Of a DNA stretch of 64,000 bases, positions 54,161 through 63,985 are shown one piece after another; the first letter of the stretch is position 1, and each line of letters begins with the position of its first letter. Below the pieces are notes generated by a model. The model did not search any database. It was not told where the DNA came from and was given only the letters and a program-made list of their open reading frames with translations. Made by a program: the position numbers and the translations under genes. The stretch covers positions 4,564,412 through 4,628,411 of the forward strand of contig NZ_CP132335.1 in assembly GCF_030758295.1 (NCBI RefSeq), written 5' to 3'. The stretch comes from Pararhizobium sp. IMCC21322. GTDB taxonomy: Bacteria > Pseudomonadota > Alphaproteobacteria > Rhizobiales > GCA-2746425.

Positions 54161-55126
54161 TCACTGTCCTGTGTCAGGCTGGCGCGAACCGCCCTTGCGT
54201 GTGGAATTTTTACTATCACCAAAAGCTTCGCGTGCGATTTCGGCAACGCCGCCAATAGATCCGATCACGGCAGCGGCTTCCACCGGAAGCATCAACACTT
54301 TCTGGTTCGGCGCACTGGCAATAGCCTGCAGCGCGTCGACATATTTTCCGGCAACAAAATAATTGATCGCCTGAATATCACCGGCAGCAATGGCATCGGA
54401 AACAACTGTAGTAGCTCGGGCTTCCGCTTCGGCCTCACGCTCACGCGCCTCTGAATCCCGGAAAGCGGCTTCACGGCGGCCTTCAGATTCCAGAATCTGG
54501 GATTGCTTTTCGCCTTCAGCGCGCAGAATGGCCGACTGGCGCATGCCCTCCGCTTCCAGAATGGAGGCACGTTTTTCCCGTTCCGCCTTCATCTGGCGGC
54601 CCATGGCCTCAACCAGATCGCGCGGTGGGTTGATGTCCTTGATTTCAATACGTGTGATTTTCAGGCCCCAGGGCGAAACCGCCTGATCGACCACCGACAA
54701 CAATCGGGCATTGATCTCGTCACGATTGGACAGCAATTGATCCAGGTCCATAGACCCCATCACTGTCCTGATATTGGTCATGGTCAGGTTCAGAACCGCA
54801 TTCTCAAGTCCGGAGACCTCATAGGCCGCCTGTGCTGCATCCAGCACTTGATAGAAGGTCACACCATCGGCAGTGATGGAGGCATTATCCTTGGTGATAA
54901 CTTCCTGGGACGGCACGTCCAGCACCTGCTCCATCATATTCAGCCGAGCACCAATCCGGTCAATGAAAGGTACAAGAATGTTGAGGCCGGGCTTCATGGT
55001 ACGGGTGTAACGACCAAACCGTTCTACGGTATAATTGAAGCCCTGCGGCACCTGTTTGAGTGTAAAAAACAGGACGACGACAAGCAGAACGACCAAACTC
55101 AATACAAATACGTCAAAACCGAACAT
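54161..55126 (-). CDS. SPFH/stomatin-like membrane protein (paraslipin/QmcA type)
   Basis: 321 residues from ATG 55126, preceded by GGGGA. The frame is open to a TTG at 55159. One N-terminal membrane segment (about 5-25), an SPFH/band-7 domain ([41 protein letters not shown]) and a long Ala/Glu-rich coiled coil (about 185-260) are present. It is a scaffold of membrane microdomains, paired with NfeD downstream. Confidence 0.9.
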   Translation of the reverse strand: MFGFDVFVLSLVVLLVVVLFFTLKQVPQGFNYTVERFGRYTRTMKPGLNILVPFIDRIGARLNMMEQVLDVPSQEVITKDNASITADGVTFYQVLDAAQAAYEVSGLENAVLNLTMTNIRTVMGSMDLDQLLSNRDEINARLLSVVDQAVSPWGLKITRIEIKDINPPRDLVEAMGRQMKAEREKRASILEAEGMRQSAILRAEGEKQSQILESEGRREAAFRDSEAREREAEAEARATTVVSDAIAAGDIQAINYFVAGKYVDALQAIASAPNQKVLMLPVEAAAVIGSIGGVAEIAREAFGDSKNSTRKGGSRQPDTGQ

Positions 55127-55268
55127 CAAAGTTCCCCATACCAGATACCAGGCAGCCAAAACCCGCCTGCTTTCACCATTATTCTCATTGGTAATATATG
55201 GGGCTTTTATGAGACTTGTACAATCCCGCCGATTGTCAGGCCACTGGCGTTCCGGTTAGCGAGGCCGC

Positions 55269-56378
55269 TCAGATCCAGCCGGAAAGTTCGCGGCGCACCA
55301 TGGTTTCAATCACGGCCATGCCTTCCGGCGTGTCATTCAGGCAGGGAATATGGGCAAAATGTTCGCCGCCATGTTCCTCAAATATCTCGCCAGCCTCTCC
55401 GGCAATTTCTTCCAGCGTTTCAAGACAATCCGAAACAAAGCCAGGGTTGAAAACGGCCACGCTTTTGACCCCCTCCTTAGCCAGTTTCTCGACGGTCTTG
55501 TCCGTGTAGGGCTGCAGCCATTCTTCCGGTCCGAAACGCGACTGAAAGCAGGTCATCAAACGGCCCTTGTTTGGCCCGCTGTCCCAGCCAAGGCGCTCTT
55601 CCAGAAGCCGGGAGGTTTTCATGCAATGACAATGATAAGGATCGCCCTTTTTGAAGTAGCTTTGTGGAATACCGTGATAGGAAGCAATCACCTTTTCCGG
55701 TTCAAAATCAAGCTTGCCCAGACAGGTCTCGATGCTGGCCGCCAGTGCGTCGATATAGGCCGGATCATCATGGTAGGGCGGCACTGTGCGCAAGGCTGGT
55801 TGCCAGCGCATCTGCATCAGCGCTTCAAATGTCTTGTCGTTGACTGTGGCCGTTGTGGCAGCTGCATATTGCGGATAGAGCGGGAACACCAGAATCCGCT
55901 CACAACCAGCTGCCTGCAAAGCTTCAATGCGTTCCTTGATGGGCGGCTTGCCATACCGCATGGCCCAGTCCACCACCACATTTTCATGACCGGCGAGAAT
56001 TTCAGCCAGTTGATCACCCTGGCTGCGGGTAAACGTTCGCAACGGAGATTCATTCAGCTCGTAATTCCAGATTTCCGCATAAGCAGCCCCGCTCTTTTTT
56101 GGGCGGACGTTCAGCACAATGCCAAACAGAATTGGAAACCACAGCGCGCGCGGCCATTCGATCACCCGTTTATCCATCAGAAATTCTTTGAGGTAACGGC
56201 GCATCGGCTTCTTTTCGGTGCCGTCAGGCGTGCCAAGATTTACCAGCAGAACACCAATTTTGCCCGCCTTTACCGGCGGATGATCGCCAGGCAATTGGAC
56301 CTGCTTCATCCGCAGATACCGCTCATCCAGAGCAACTGATACGGTCGGGGCATTCTTATCGGTGATATCTTTAAGCAT
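55269..56378 (-). CDS. hemH: Ferrochelatase
   Basis: 369 residues. Inserts Fe2+ into protoporphyrin IX, the last step of heme synthesis. The signature ASYHGIPQSYFKKGDPY carries the catalytic His. VLLVNLGTPDG marks the start of the core, so about 40 residues precede it; ATG 56309 (MKQVQ) is a shorter start that many orthologues would favour. The C-terminus has GFVSDCLETLEEI. Confidence 0.93.
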   Translation of the reverse strand: MLKDITDKNAPTVSVALDERYLRMKQVQLPGDHPPVKAGKIGVLLVNLGTPDGTEKKPMRRYLKEFLMDKRVIEWPRALWFPILFGIVLNVRPKKSGAAYAEIWNYELNESPLRTFTRSQGDQLAEILAGHENVVVDWAMRYGKPPIKERIEALQAAGCERILVFPLYPQYAAATTATVNDKTFEALMQMRWQPALRTVPPYHDDPAYIDALAASIETCLGKLDFEPEKVIASYHGIPQSYFKKGDPYHCHCMKTSRLLEERLGWDSGPNKGRLMTCFQSRFGPEEWLQPYTDKTVEKLAKEGVKSVAVFNPGFVSDCLETLEEIAGEAGEIFEEHGGEHFAHIPCLNDTPEGMAVIETMVRRELSGWI

Positions 56379-56474
56379 GAATGCCCTCGCTGGTGTTTAC
56401 GTCTCATTGGTCGCTTGTGACATGAGAGTAGCTAGAGCGTTTTCAGAGTATTTCCAAGGTAGGCTTCAAAAATT

Positions 56475-57170
56475 CTATCGCAGCAAACGCAAAAGCCGCC
56501 AAAGATTGAACACACCCGCCAGTGATTGGGCCACATAAGTCAGTGAAGCGGCCCGTAAAACCGAACGTGTAGCCGGTAAATCTGATTGATCGAGATAGTC
56601 ACCGCCCGACAAGATGGGAAGCGCCTTGCCGAAACTGGCGTCAAATTCCACTGGCAGTGTGACAAGATGAATGACCAGTTGCAGAACAAGCACCAGAATA
56701 CCCAGCAGAAAAAACATCAGGCTGAAACTGGGGGCGCGGGCGATCATCGCAATCATCGGGCCGACAATCAGCAAAGCACCGGCGATCTTGTTGATCGGCT
56801 GAATGGATTTTGCCAGCGCCATGCGCAAATGGAAGAGCTTTTCATTGCGTGCATGTTGCAGGGCGTGCCCAACTTCATGCGCTGCAACCGCAACCGCGGA
56901 GATAGACTTTCCGCGGTAAAATGACCGGCTGAGACGGATCGTCCGGGTTTCGGGATCATAATGATCTCCGCCCTCATCAATCGGCTCTACACCAACACCA
57001 CGCAGCCCTGCGCGCTTAATCAGATGCAAAGCCAGTTCACCGCCGGTTCCGGGAAAATCGGGCCTGGGGCGTGCATGCTTCTTAAGCTGTCGCCGCACCC
57101 AGAAAGAGGGTCCGAAAATCAACAGGATGAACAAAATGGCAAAGATCAAAAAAATGGGCATGCTCTCCAT
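56475..57170 (-). CDS. Neutral zinc metallopeptidase (YugP type)
   Basis: 231 residues. An N-terminal membrane anchor (about 4-22), a gluzincin-like HEVGHALQH motif (H98, E99, H102), then two or three hydrophobic segments (about 125-165 and the C-terminal region). It belongs to the Zn_peptidase_2 family of membrane peptidases with unknown substrates. Confidence 0.88.
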   Translation of the reverse strand: MESMPIFLIFAILFILLIFGPSFWVRRQLKKHARPRPDFPGTGGELALHLIKRAGLRGVGVEPIDEGGDHYDPETRTIRLSRSFYRGKSISAVAVAAHEVGHALQHARNEKLFHLRMALAKSIQPINKIAGALLIVGPMIAMIARAPSFSLMFFLLGILVLVLQLVIHLVTLPVEFDASFGKALPILSGGDYLDQSDLPATRSVLRAASLTYVAQSLAGVFNLWRLLRLLR

Positions 57171-57211
57171 GTTGGGCGCAACAGCCGGACTGTCAATCGC
57201 CCGAATGGCAG

Positions 57212-57245
57212 AAAGCGCCGCTGAAGGTCATTCAACGGCGCTTTT
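57212..57245 (-). terminator. Terminator downstream of the TRAP permease genes
   Basis: AAAGCGCCG (57212-57220) pairs with CGGCGCTTT (57236-57244), with TGAA/TTCA extending the stem. On the minus strand the hairpin follows the dctM stop at 57276. Confidence 0.75.
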
Positions 57246-57275
57246 CTATACAATTGAGGTTTTTGAAATCCGATC

Positions 57276-58868
57276 CTACGGGCCGTAAACCACTTTCGGC
57301 AACCAGGTTGCCAGCGATGGCAGGTACCACAAAACCACCAGGGCAATCATCTGGATAAAAACAAAGGGAATGGCCCCAAGATAGATATCCGATGTCTTGA
57401 CGCTGGGCGGTGCGACACCGCGCAGATAGAACAGGGCAAAGCCAAATGGCGGCGTCAGAAAGGATGTCTGCAGATTGACAGCCATCATGATACCCAGCCA
57501 GACCGGACTGATCGGATCTCCATTCGGCATTTCAAGCTGCAGAAGGATGGGAGCGACCAGCGGAACCACCACAAACACAATTTCCAGAAAGTCCAGAAAG
57601 AAGCCCAGAACGAACATCAGCAACATAACGGTCAGGACAACACCAATGGTGCCGCCCGGTATGTCCCGCAGCATTTCATGAACCAGCTCTTCACCGCCCA
57701 GCCCACGGAAAACCAGCGAGAAAATGGACGCACCGATCAGAATGACAAACACCATGGTCGTCACATGGGTGGTACCTTCCACCACCTTGGTCAGAACACC
57801 CTCACGGAAAACACGCAGCAGGGCCACACCGATACCTATGGCAACGATCAGACAACACACAGCAGCAGCGTAAATTGCATATTGATCGAATTGCGAGATT
57901 TCATTACGCGCAACCCGCAGATCAAGATTGACCGTCATAAACAGAACCACGACCAGCGCAATTGCCGCCAGATAGATGGGCCACGGACTGCCATTGCCGA
58001 CACGCAAACCTGCAAGGAAAATTGAGCCGACGGCACCCACGGCAGCTGCTTCCGTTGGTGTTGCGATGCCGCCAAGAATGGAGCCCAGCACCGAGATAAT
58101 CAGCACAATGGGAGGCACAAGGGCATGAAACACTTTGCCAATACTGACCCGTTGACCGGATTCAGGCGGCATTGCGGGCGAGCTTTCCGGGCTCAAAATG
58201 GCCATGCCGATCTGATACAGCATATACATGCCAACCAGCATCAATCCCGGCAGCAGAGCTCCAGCAAACAGATCGCCTACAGACACAGTATCCGGTGAGA
58301 AATTACCCATATCCAACTGAGCCTTTTGATAGGCGTTGGATATCTGATCGCCCAAGATCACCAGAACAATCGAGGGCGGAATGATCTGCCCCAATGTTCC
58401 CGATGCGGCAATTGACCCGCAGGCAAGTCGTTTGGAATAGCCGCGTTCCAGCATAGTCGGCAAAGACAGCAGACCCATAGTGACAACGGTGGCACCCACA
58501 ATCCCGGTCGATGCGGCCAGCAAAGCGCCCACGATGGTAACCGACAGGCCCAGACCACCCCTTAAAGTCCCAAACAGCTGGCCCATCGTTTCCAGCAATT
58601 CTTCGGCAACCTTGGAGCGCTCCAGCATGACCCCCATGAAAACAAACAGCGGCACGGCAATGAGAACCTCATTGGTCATAATGCCGAACAGGCGTTGCGG
58701 AGTGGCAAGCAGGAAGGAGGGGTCGAAAACACCGACCACATAGCCGATCAGACCAAAGGCCAGCCCTGTTCCAGCCAGCGTAAACGCCACCGGAAAACCC
58801 ATCAACAGCACCACGCAAACCGTGGCAAACATCAAAAGGTCGAGCGATTGTCCAATAGAGACGTCCAT
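57276..58868 (-). CDS. TRAP transporter large permease (DctM, long form)
   Basis: 530 residues, longer than the usual about 430 because of an added middle region with two or three extra membrane segments (about 300-350). It has the DctM features GFPVAFTLAGTGLAFGLIGY near the start, the ASTGIVGATVVTMGLLSLPTMLERGY stretch split over 116-141, and a C-terminal LTPPFGFALFYLRGVAP. It is coupled to dctQ by an overlap of one base. Confidence 0.92.
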   Translation of the reverse strand: MDVSIGQSLDLLMFATVCVVLLMGFPVAFTLAGTGLAFGLIGYVVGVFDPSFLLATPQRLFGIMTNEVLIAVPLFVFMGVMLERSKVAEELLETMGQLFGTLRGGLGLSVTIVGALLAASTGIVGATVVTMGLLSLPTMLERGYSKRLACGSIAASGTLGQIIPPSIVLVILGDQISNAYQKAQLDMGNFSPDTVSVGDLFAGALLPGLMLVGMYMLYQIGMAILSPESSPAMPPESGQRVSIGKVFHALVPPIVLIISVLGSILGGIATPTEAAAVGAVGSIFLAGLRVGNGSPWPIYLAAIALVVVLFMTVNLDLRVARNEISQFDQYAIYAAAVCCLIVAIGIGVALLRVFREGVLTKVVEGTTHVTTMVFVILIGASIFSLVFRGLGGEELVHEMLRDIPGGTIGVVLTVMLLMFVLGFFLDFLEIVFVVVPLVAPILLQLEMPNGDPISPVWLGIMMAVNLQTSFLTPPFGFALFYLRGVAPPSVKTSDIYLGAIPFVFIQMIALVVLWYLPSLATWLPKVVYGP

Positions 58869-59455
58869 TATGTCTGCCCCCCGGCGCGTGTTTTTTCAGT
58901 TCGCTGCTCACGCAGTTCCGGCAATTCCTGGCTCATCCGCAATCGATCGATTTCTATTTCGTCACCACCCAGTGCCAGCAATGACCGAATGGCCATGGAA
59001 ACACCTTGCAGCGCCATCATTGCAGCAAACGCCAGAATGGCGGTTTTGTGAATGTAACGTGCCTGAATACCGCTGGTTTCCGGTGACCCTTCCAGTGCCG
59101 CCCAGGATGCAATGACGTAAGGAAATGACGTCCAGAAAATCAGCACACAGACCGGGATCATGAGAAGGAAGGCACCGACCAGATTGACCATCGCCTTTTT
59201 GCGCGGACGGGCATCGCGGTAGAAAATATCAACGCGCACGTGACCATCAGTCAGAAGCGTATAGGCTGCCGCCAGCATAAACAGAAAGCCATGCAGATAG
59301 GTGATGCTTTCCTGCGCAAAAATTGAGCCGACGCCAAAGACATAGCGCATCACCACAACAACAAACTGAATAAGGACAATGAACAGGGCGAACCACATGA
59401 CGGTTCTGCCGATAGATTTATTGACCCGATCAATCAGATCAGCCAGCGCACGCAT
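58868..59455 (-). CDS. TRAP transporter small permease (DctQ)
   Basis: 195 residues with four membrane helices (about 18-40, 55-72, 90-110, 140-158). VRVDIFYRDARPRKKAMVNL is the conserved cytoplasmic loop of the DctQ family. It forms the Q-M membrane complex with the following gene. Confidence 0.92.
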   Translation of the reverse strand: MRALADLIDRVNKSIGRTVMWFALFIVLIQFVVVVMRYVFGVGSIFAQESITYLHGFLFMLAAAYTLLTDGHVRVDIFYRDARPRKKAMVNLVGAFLLMIPVCVLIFWTSFPYVIASWAALEGSPETSGIQARYIHKTAILAFAAMMALQGVSMAIRSLLALGGDEIEIDRLRMSQELPELREQRTEKTRAGGQT

Positions 59456-59494
59456 GATATGGCCCCCGAGGCATGAGAGAAATTAAGTTAAAGC

Positions 59495-59530
59495 AAAAAA
59501 CCTCCCGCACTTTCGTGCGGGAGGTTTTTT
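59495..59530 (-). terminator. Strong hairpin between dctP and dctQ
   Basis: AAAAAACCTCCCGCAC (59495-59510) and GTGCGGGAGGTTTTTT (59515-59530) form a perfect 16-bp stem around TTTC. With the flanking T-run on the minus strand it is a textbook intrinsic terminator. It lies directly after the binding-protein gene and before the permease genes, so it most likely attenuates rather than blocks the operon. Confidence 0.9.
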
Positions 59531-59539
59531 CAGATTGGT

Positions 59540-60643
59540 TTATCCGAGATATTTGTTGCGACGCTGCACATATGGCAGCTCCTGCACATTCAGCCAGCCA
59601 CCAAGATCTGTACGGGCTTTGCGGAAGCTGTCCACAATTCTGCGACCCAGATCATCTTCAGCCACTTCCGAAACAACTTCCTCGGATGCCTTGGCAAACG
59701 CTTCAAAGATCTCGTCGGAGAAGTCTCTGCGCTGCACGCCATGCACATTGACAAGTTCAGCCAATGCAGCGCCATTGCGGAAATTGATCTCGGAATACAT
59801 CTGATTGTTTTCAGCGTAAGCACAAGCCGAAATCAATTCCTGATCAGCTTCTGACATGGAATCCCAGATGCCCTTGTTGATACCCAGTGACAAGGTTGTG
59901 CCGGGCTCATGGAAACCAGGACCGTAATAGAATTTGGCCACTTTGTAGAAGCCGAATGTCAGATCAAGCCACGGGCCAACCCACTCGGTTGCATCAATGG
60001 TGCCAGCCTGCAGGGCCGGGAACACTTCGCCGCCGGGCAACGCCACGGCAGTCATGCCAACACGGCGCAGAACTTCTCCACCAAGGCCGGGCATGCGCAT
60101 TTTGATGCCCTTCAAATCTTCAACAGTGTTGACTTCATTGCGGAACCAGCCACCCATCTGGGCACCCGTATTACCGGCAGGCAACGCCTTGACGCCGAAG
60201 CCTGCGGACAACTCATCCCACAATTCCTGACCACCGCCAAATTGCATCCAGGCATCATTTTCTGCAGCTGTGAGACCCATTGGAACAGCAGCGAAGAAAT
60301 TAAACGCCTTGTTTTTGCCCTGCCAGTAATACTCAGCACCGTGATACATATCAGCGGTACCGCTCTGTACCGCATCGTGGCTCTCAAATGGAGGAACCAA
60401 CTCGCCGGCAGCAAACAGTTTAACGGAGATACGCCCATCCGAGGCTTTCGTAATACGGTCGGCAAGACGCTGCGCGCCCGTGCCCAGACCCGGCAGATTT
60501 TTGCCCCAGGTCGTGACCATTTTCAGCTCACGTGTATCCTGAGCCAATGCTGGCGTCGCCAATGTGGTCGCAACAGCGCCACCAGCGGTCACCAGACCAG
60601 CGGATTTGATAAAGGATCGACGATCCAGTTTTGAATTAGTCAT
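59540..60643 (-). CDS. TRAP transporter substrate-binding protein (TakP-like, 2-oxo acid type)
   Basis: 367 residues from ATG 60643, preceded by GGGAGG. The Tat-type signal has DRRSFIK (R8, R9) and ends ALAQ. The mature part carries GNTGAQMGGWFRNEVNTVED and GTIDATEWVGP, which match the Rhodobacter TakP family that binds pyruvate and other 2-oxo monocarboxylates. It delivers ligand to DctQM. It is divergent from a two-component system. Confidence 0.92.
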   Translation of the reverse strand: MTNSKLDRRSFIKSAGLVTAGGAVATTLATPALAQDTRELKMVTTWGKNLPGLGTGAQRLADRITKASDGRISVKLFAAGELVPPFESHDAVQSGTADMYHGAEYYWQGKNKAFNFFAAVPMGLTAAENDAWMQFGGGQELWDELSAGFGVKALPAGNTGAQMGGWFRNEVNTVEDLKGIKMRMPGLGGEVLRRVGMTAVALPGGEVFPALQAGTIDATEWVGPWLDLTFGFYKVAKFYYGPGFHEPGTTLSLGINKGIWDSMSEADQELISACAYAENNQMYSEINFRNGAALAELVNVHGVQRRDFSDEIFEAFAKASEEVVSEVAEDDLGRRIVDSFRKARTDLGGWLNVQELPYVQRRNKYLG

Positions 60644-60821
60644 GTGCAGATTTCCTCCCTTGCACAAAGTCATGCGAAACTCTTACCACGCGCATAGCCG
60701 CGGCGACCATTACAAATGGTGCAGGCGTCTGTCTAGGCAATCACTATCGACATGGCTATTGCGTTAACTGCGGAAAAAATGCGTAGTACTACTGAGTTTG
60801 GGTGTCAGGGGGAGGCAAACA

Positions 60822-60875
60822 ATGATCAGAACAATCAATAACCCGTCCGTGCATGCACTGGGGAGCCAATTATGA
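60822..60875 (+). CDS. Leader peptide, 17 residues, coupled to the histidine kinase
   Basis: A very strong GGGGGAGG site stands six bases before ATG 60822. The frame reads MIRTINNPSVHALGSQL and its TGA overlaps the ATG of the kinase gene (ATGA). This would couple kinase translation to the leader. A GGGGAG near its end is the kinase's own ribosome site. No conserved peptide is recognised. Confidence 0.5.
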   Translation: MIRTINNPSVHALGSQL

Positions 60876-62404
60876 GGTCCAACAGACTGCCTCGGCTGAC
60901 CTTCAGGACCCGGCTGCTGCTGATAACAATCCTGCCATTGCTCGCCGTATCGGCGCTCAGTTGGCTGGTGATCTCCTTTCAGGCAGATCGGCTTATACGT
61001 GCAGAACTGGCCACCGTGGAAAAACGCATATTGGCAGCCCGGCAGGCCGAAATCCGCAATTACATTTCACTGGCACAAACATCAATCCGACACCTATATG
61101 ATGCCGAGCCAGCCGGTCAGGAAGCGGCGCAGGCGGAAGTCATGCAGATATTGCACGACATGACCTTTGGCGATGATGGCTATTTCTTTGTCTATGATAA
61201 TGACGGCAACAGCCTGGTTCATCCGCGTCTGCCAGAGCTGGTTGGCGAAAACTGGTGGGATCTGCAGGACCCCAATGGCGATTACGTCATCCGCAACCTC
61301 ATCAAAGCGGCGCAGGATGGCGGCGGTTTCCACCGCTATATCTGGAACAAGCCCACCACTGGCCAGGCCGCCGAAAAGCTGGGCTATGCGGATTACCTAC
61401 CAAAATGGGGCTGGATGTTCGGCACCGGCCTGTATCTTGATGACATTGAGAACGAGATCAGCATTCTGCGCGCCCAGACCGAAGAAAACGTCAACCAGAC
61501 AGCGATCATCCTGTTTGCATTGACCTTTGTGGCGGTGCTGATGGTCAGCGCAATGTTGTTTGCCATCCGCCTGTCTGAAGAACGGTTTGCTGACAGCAAG
61601 CTGAAAGACCTGACGCGGCGCATCGTCAATGTGCAGGAGGACGAGCGCAAACGCGTCTCCACAGAATTGCATGACGGCATCAGCCAGTTGCTGGTCGGCG
61701 CGCGCTATTCGCTGGATTTGGCCCATGCGCAGGCCCCGGCAGACGCTCCCGCCCATACAATGGAAAAAAACAATGAAAAGCCGGAAGCCACCACAACCAG
61801 CAGTCCCCGCGCGCTGATCGCCAAATCCATGCACGTTCTGGACAATGCCATCAGTGAAGTGCGCCGCATTTCCAAGGATCTGCGCCCAAGCGTGCTGGAT
61901 GATCTGGGCCTTGCCGCAGCCATTCAGAACCTGTGCAATGATTTTGCCGATCAGACCCGGCTTCATGTGGAGGTGACGGCAACGCCGGTCGGGCCAAGCT
62001 TGCCGGACGGGGCCAAAACGGCGCTTTACCGGGTGCTTCAGGAAAGCCTCACGAATATTGCCAAACACGCCGAGGCCAGTCGTGTCAGTGTCGAACTGAA
62101 ACGGCAGGACGGCATGCTCGTCATGCGCATTCGCGACAATGGCAAGGGCCTGCCGTCCAAAGTGCGCAATGGTGGCTCTGGCAGTCCCGCTTCAACATCC
62201 ACTGACACCGGCCTTGGTATTCGCAACATGATGGAACGAGTGGAAAGTCACGGCGGTAAACTGGTTATCAGGCCTGCAGAATTCGACGGCATCACTTGCG
62301 GCACCGAAATCTACATCACCATGCCTCTCGATCTCACCCGCGAAGACCCAAGCGCAGAAACCAATCTGCAATCGACCACGCCACAAATTCGGGAGGCGGC
62401 ATAA
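60872..62404 (+). CDS. Cache-domain sensor histidine kinase (HisKA_3)
   Basis: 510 residues. Two membrane segments (about 15-35 and 208-232) frame a periplasmic single Cache domain with GDDGYFFVYDNDGNSLVHP and the repeated PKWGWMFGTGLYLDD. The dimerisation domain has the phosphorylated His in ELHDGISQ (H267). An HATPase domain follows (EASRVSVELK, DNGKGLP, GLGIRNM). It is divergent from the TRAP genes, so it probably senses the transported 2-oxo acid or a related carboxylate, as Cache kinases do. Confidence 0.92.
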   Translation: MRSNRLPRLTFRTRLLLITILPLLAVSALSWLVISFQADRLIRAELATVEKRILAARQAEIRNYISLAQTSIRHLYDAEPAGQEAAQAEVMQILHDMTFGDDGYFFVYDNDGNSLVHPRLPELVGENWWDLQDPNGDYVIRNLIKAAQDGGGFHRYIWNKPTTGQAAEKLGYADYLPKWGWMFGTGLYLDDIENEISILRAQTEENVNQTAIILFALTFVAVLMVSAMLFAIRLSEERFADSKLKDLTRRIVNVQEDERKRVSTELHDGISQLLVGARYSLDLAHAQAPADAPAHTMEKNNEKPEATTTSSPRALIAKSMHVLDNAISEVRRISKDLRPSVLDDLGLAAAIQNLCNDFADQTRLHVEVTATPVGPSLPDGAKTALYRVLQESLTNIAKHAEASRVSVELKRQDGMLVMRIRDNGKGLPSKVRNGGSGSPASTSTDTGLGIRNMMERVESHGGKLVIRPAEFDGITCGTEIYITMPLDLTREDPSAETNLQSTTPQIREAA

Positions 62405-63120
62405 TGTCCTCGAACATCTCGATCATCATAGCTGATGATCACGAAGTGGTCCGCGATGGCATCCGCGCCCGGCTGCTGGGCACGTCCGATCTGAAAATCC
62501 TGGCAGAAGCCAAAAACGGCGCTGAGGCCGTAGATCTTGTGCAACGCCACAGCCCTGACGTGGTCATGCTGGATATTTCAATGCCGGTGATGAACGGTCT
62601 GGAGGCTGCGCGCAAAATCCGCGAAAACAAGCATGATTGCAAAATCCTGATGCTGTCGATCTATGATGCCACTGAATATGTGCAAGGCGCGGTCAAAGCC
62701 GGCGCCAATGGCTATCTGCTGAAAGAAGCCGATGCCCGGGAAATGCTATCCGCCATCCGCTCGGTTGCAGCTGGCGGTCTCTATTTTTCCGCAAAGGTCG
62801 CACCATCCCTCATGCCCGCGTCCTTCGCCCCCGCAATTGATGAGGAGCAAAGCCGTCAACACAGCAACCGCATCAACGGTTCTGTCAGTGCCACACCCCC
62901 GCCCGCCGACCCCAGCCGCATCTGCGCCTATGGCCTGTCCGGCCGCGAACGCCAAGTGCTGCAAGGCATCGCCGGTGGTCTTGCCAACAAGGAAATCGCC
63001 GAAAAACTCTCCATCAGCGTGCGCACGGTAGAAAGCCATCGCCTCAACATCCGCGAAAAAACCAATGGCGGCAACACCGCCCACCTGACACGCATCGCCA
63101 CAGAACTGAACCTTATCTGA
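62404..63120 (+). CDS. NarL/LuxR-type response regulator
   Basis: 238 residues from ATG 62404 (TAATG overlap with the kinase stop). The receiver domain has acidic DDHE (about 10-13), the phosphorylated Asp in VVMLDISMPVMNG (D57) and the K of LLKEADA. A linker of about 50 residues precedes the LuxR-type HTH (LSGRERQVLQGIAGG, NKEIAEKLSISVRTVESHR). It is the partner of the kinase upstream and the likely regulator of the divergent TRAP operon. Confidence 0.94.
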   Translation: MSSNISIIIADDHEVVRDGIRARLLGTSDLKILAEAKNGAEAVDLVQRHSPDVVMLDISMPVMNGLEAARKIRENKHDCKILMLSIYDATEYVQGAVKAGANGYLLKEADAREMLSAIRSVAAGGLYFSAKVAPSLMPASFAPAIDEEQSRQHSNRINGSVSATPPPADPSRICAYGLSGRERQVLQGIAGGLANKEIAEKLSISVRTVESHRLNIREKTNGGNTAHLTRIATELNLI

Positions 63121-63239
63121 CCCTATTTGCGCCCTTGAAAGGCCGGTTTCCGCCCTTTGATGGAAGGATCAAAAAAGACTTACAAAAAACGTCACATATA
63201 CCTTTCATTCCCCAAAGAGGAGTGCTACATGCTGCCTGT

Positions 63240-63263
63240 CGCTGAGGAACTCAGCACGTTTTT
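63240..63263 (+). terminator. Terminator of the two-component operon
   Basis: CGCTGAG-GAA-CTCAGC followed by ACGTTTTT forms a short stem with a T-run just before tRNA-fMet. It ends the response regulator transcript and separates it from the tRNA. Confidence 0.6.
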
Positions 63264-63265
63264 GG

Positions 63266-63985
<720 letters not shown>

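Noticed and set aside
54503-56339. Two long plus-strand frames (315 and 329 codons)
   Set aside because: They are shadows of the SPFH and ferrochelatase genes. Composition is unlike real proteins and no motif is seen.
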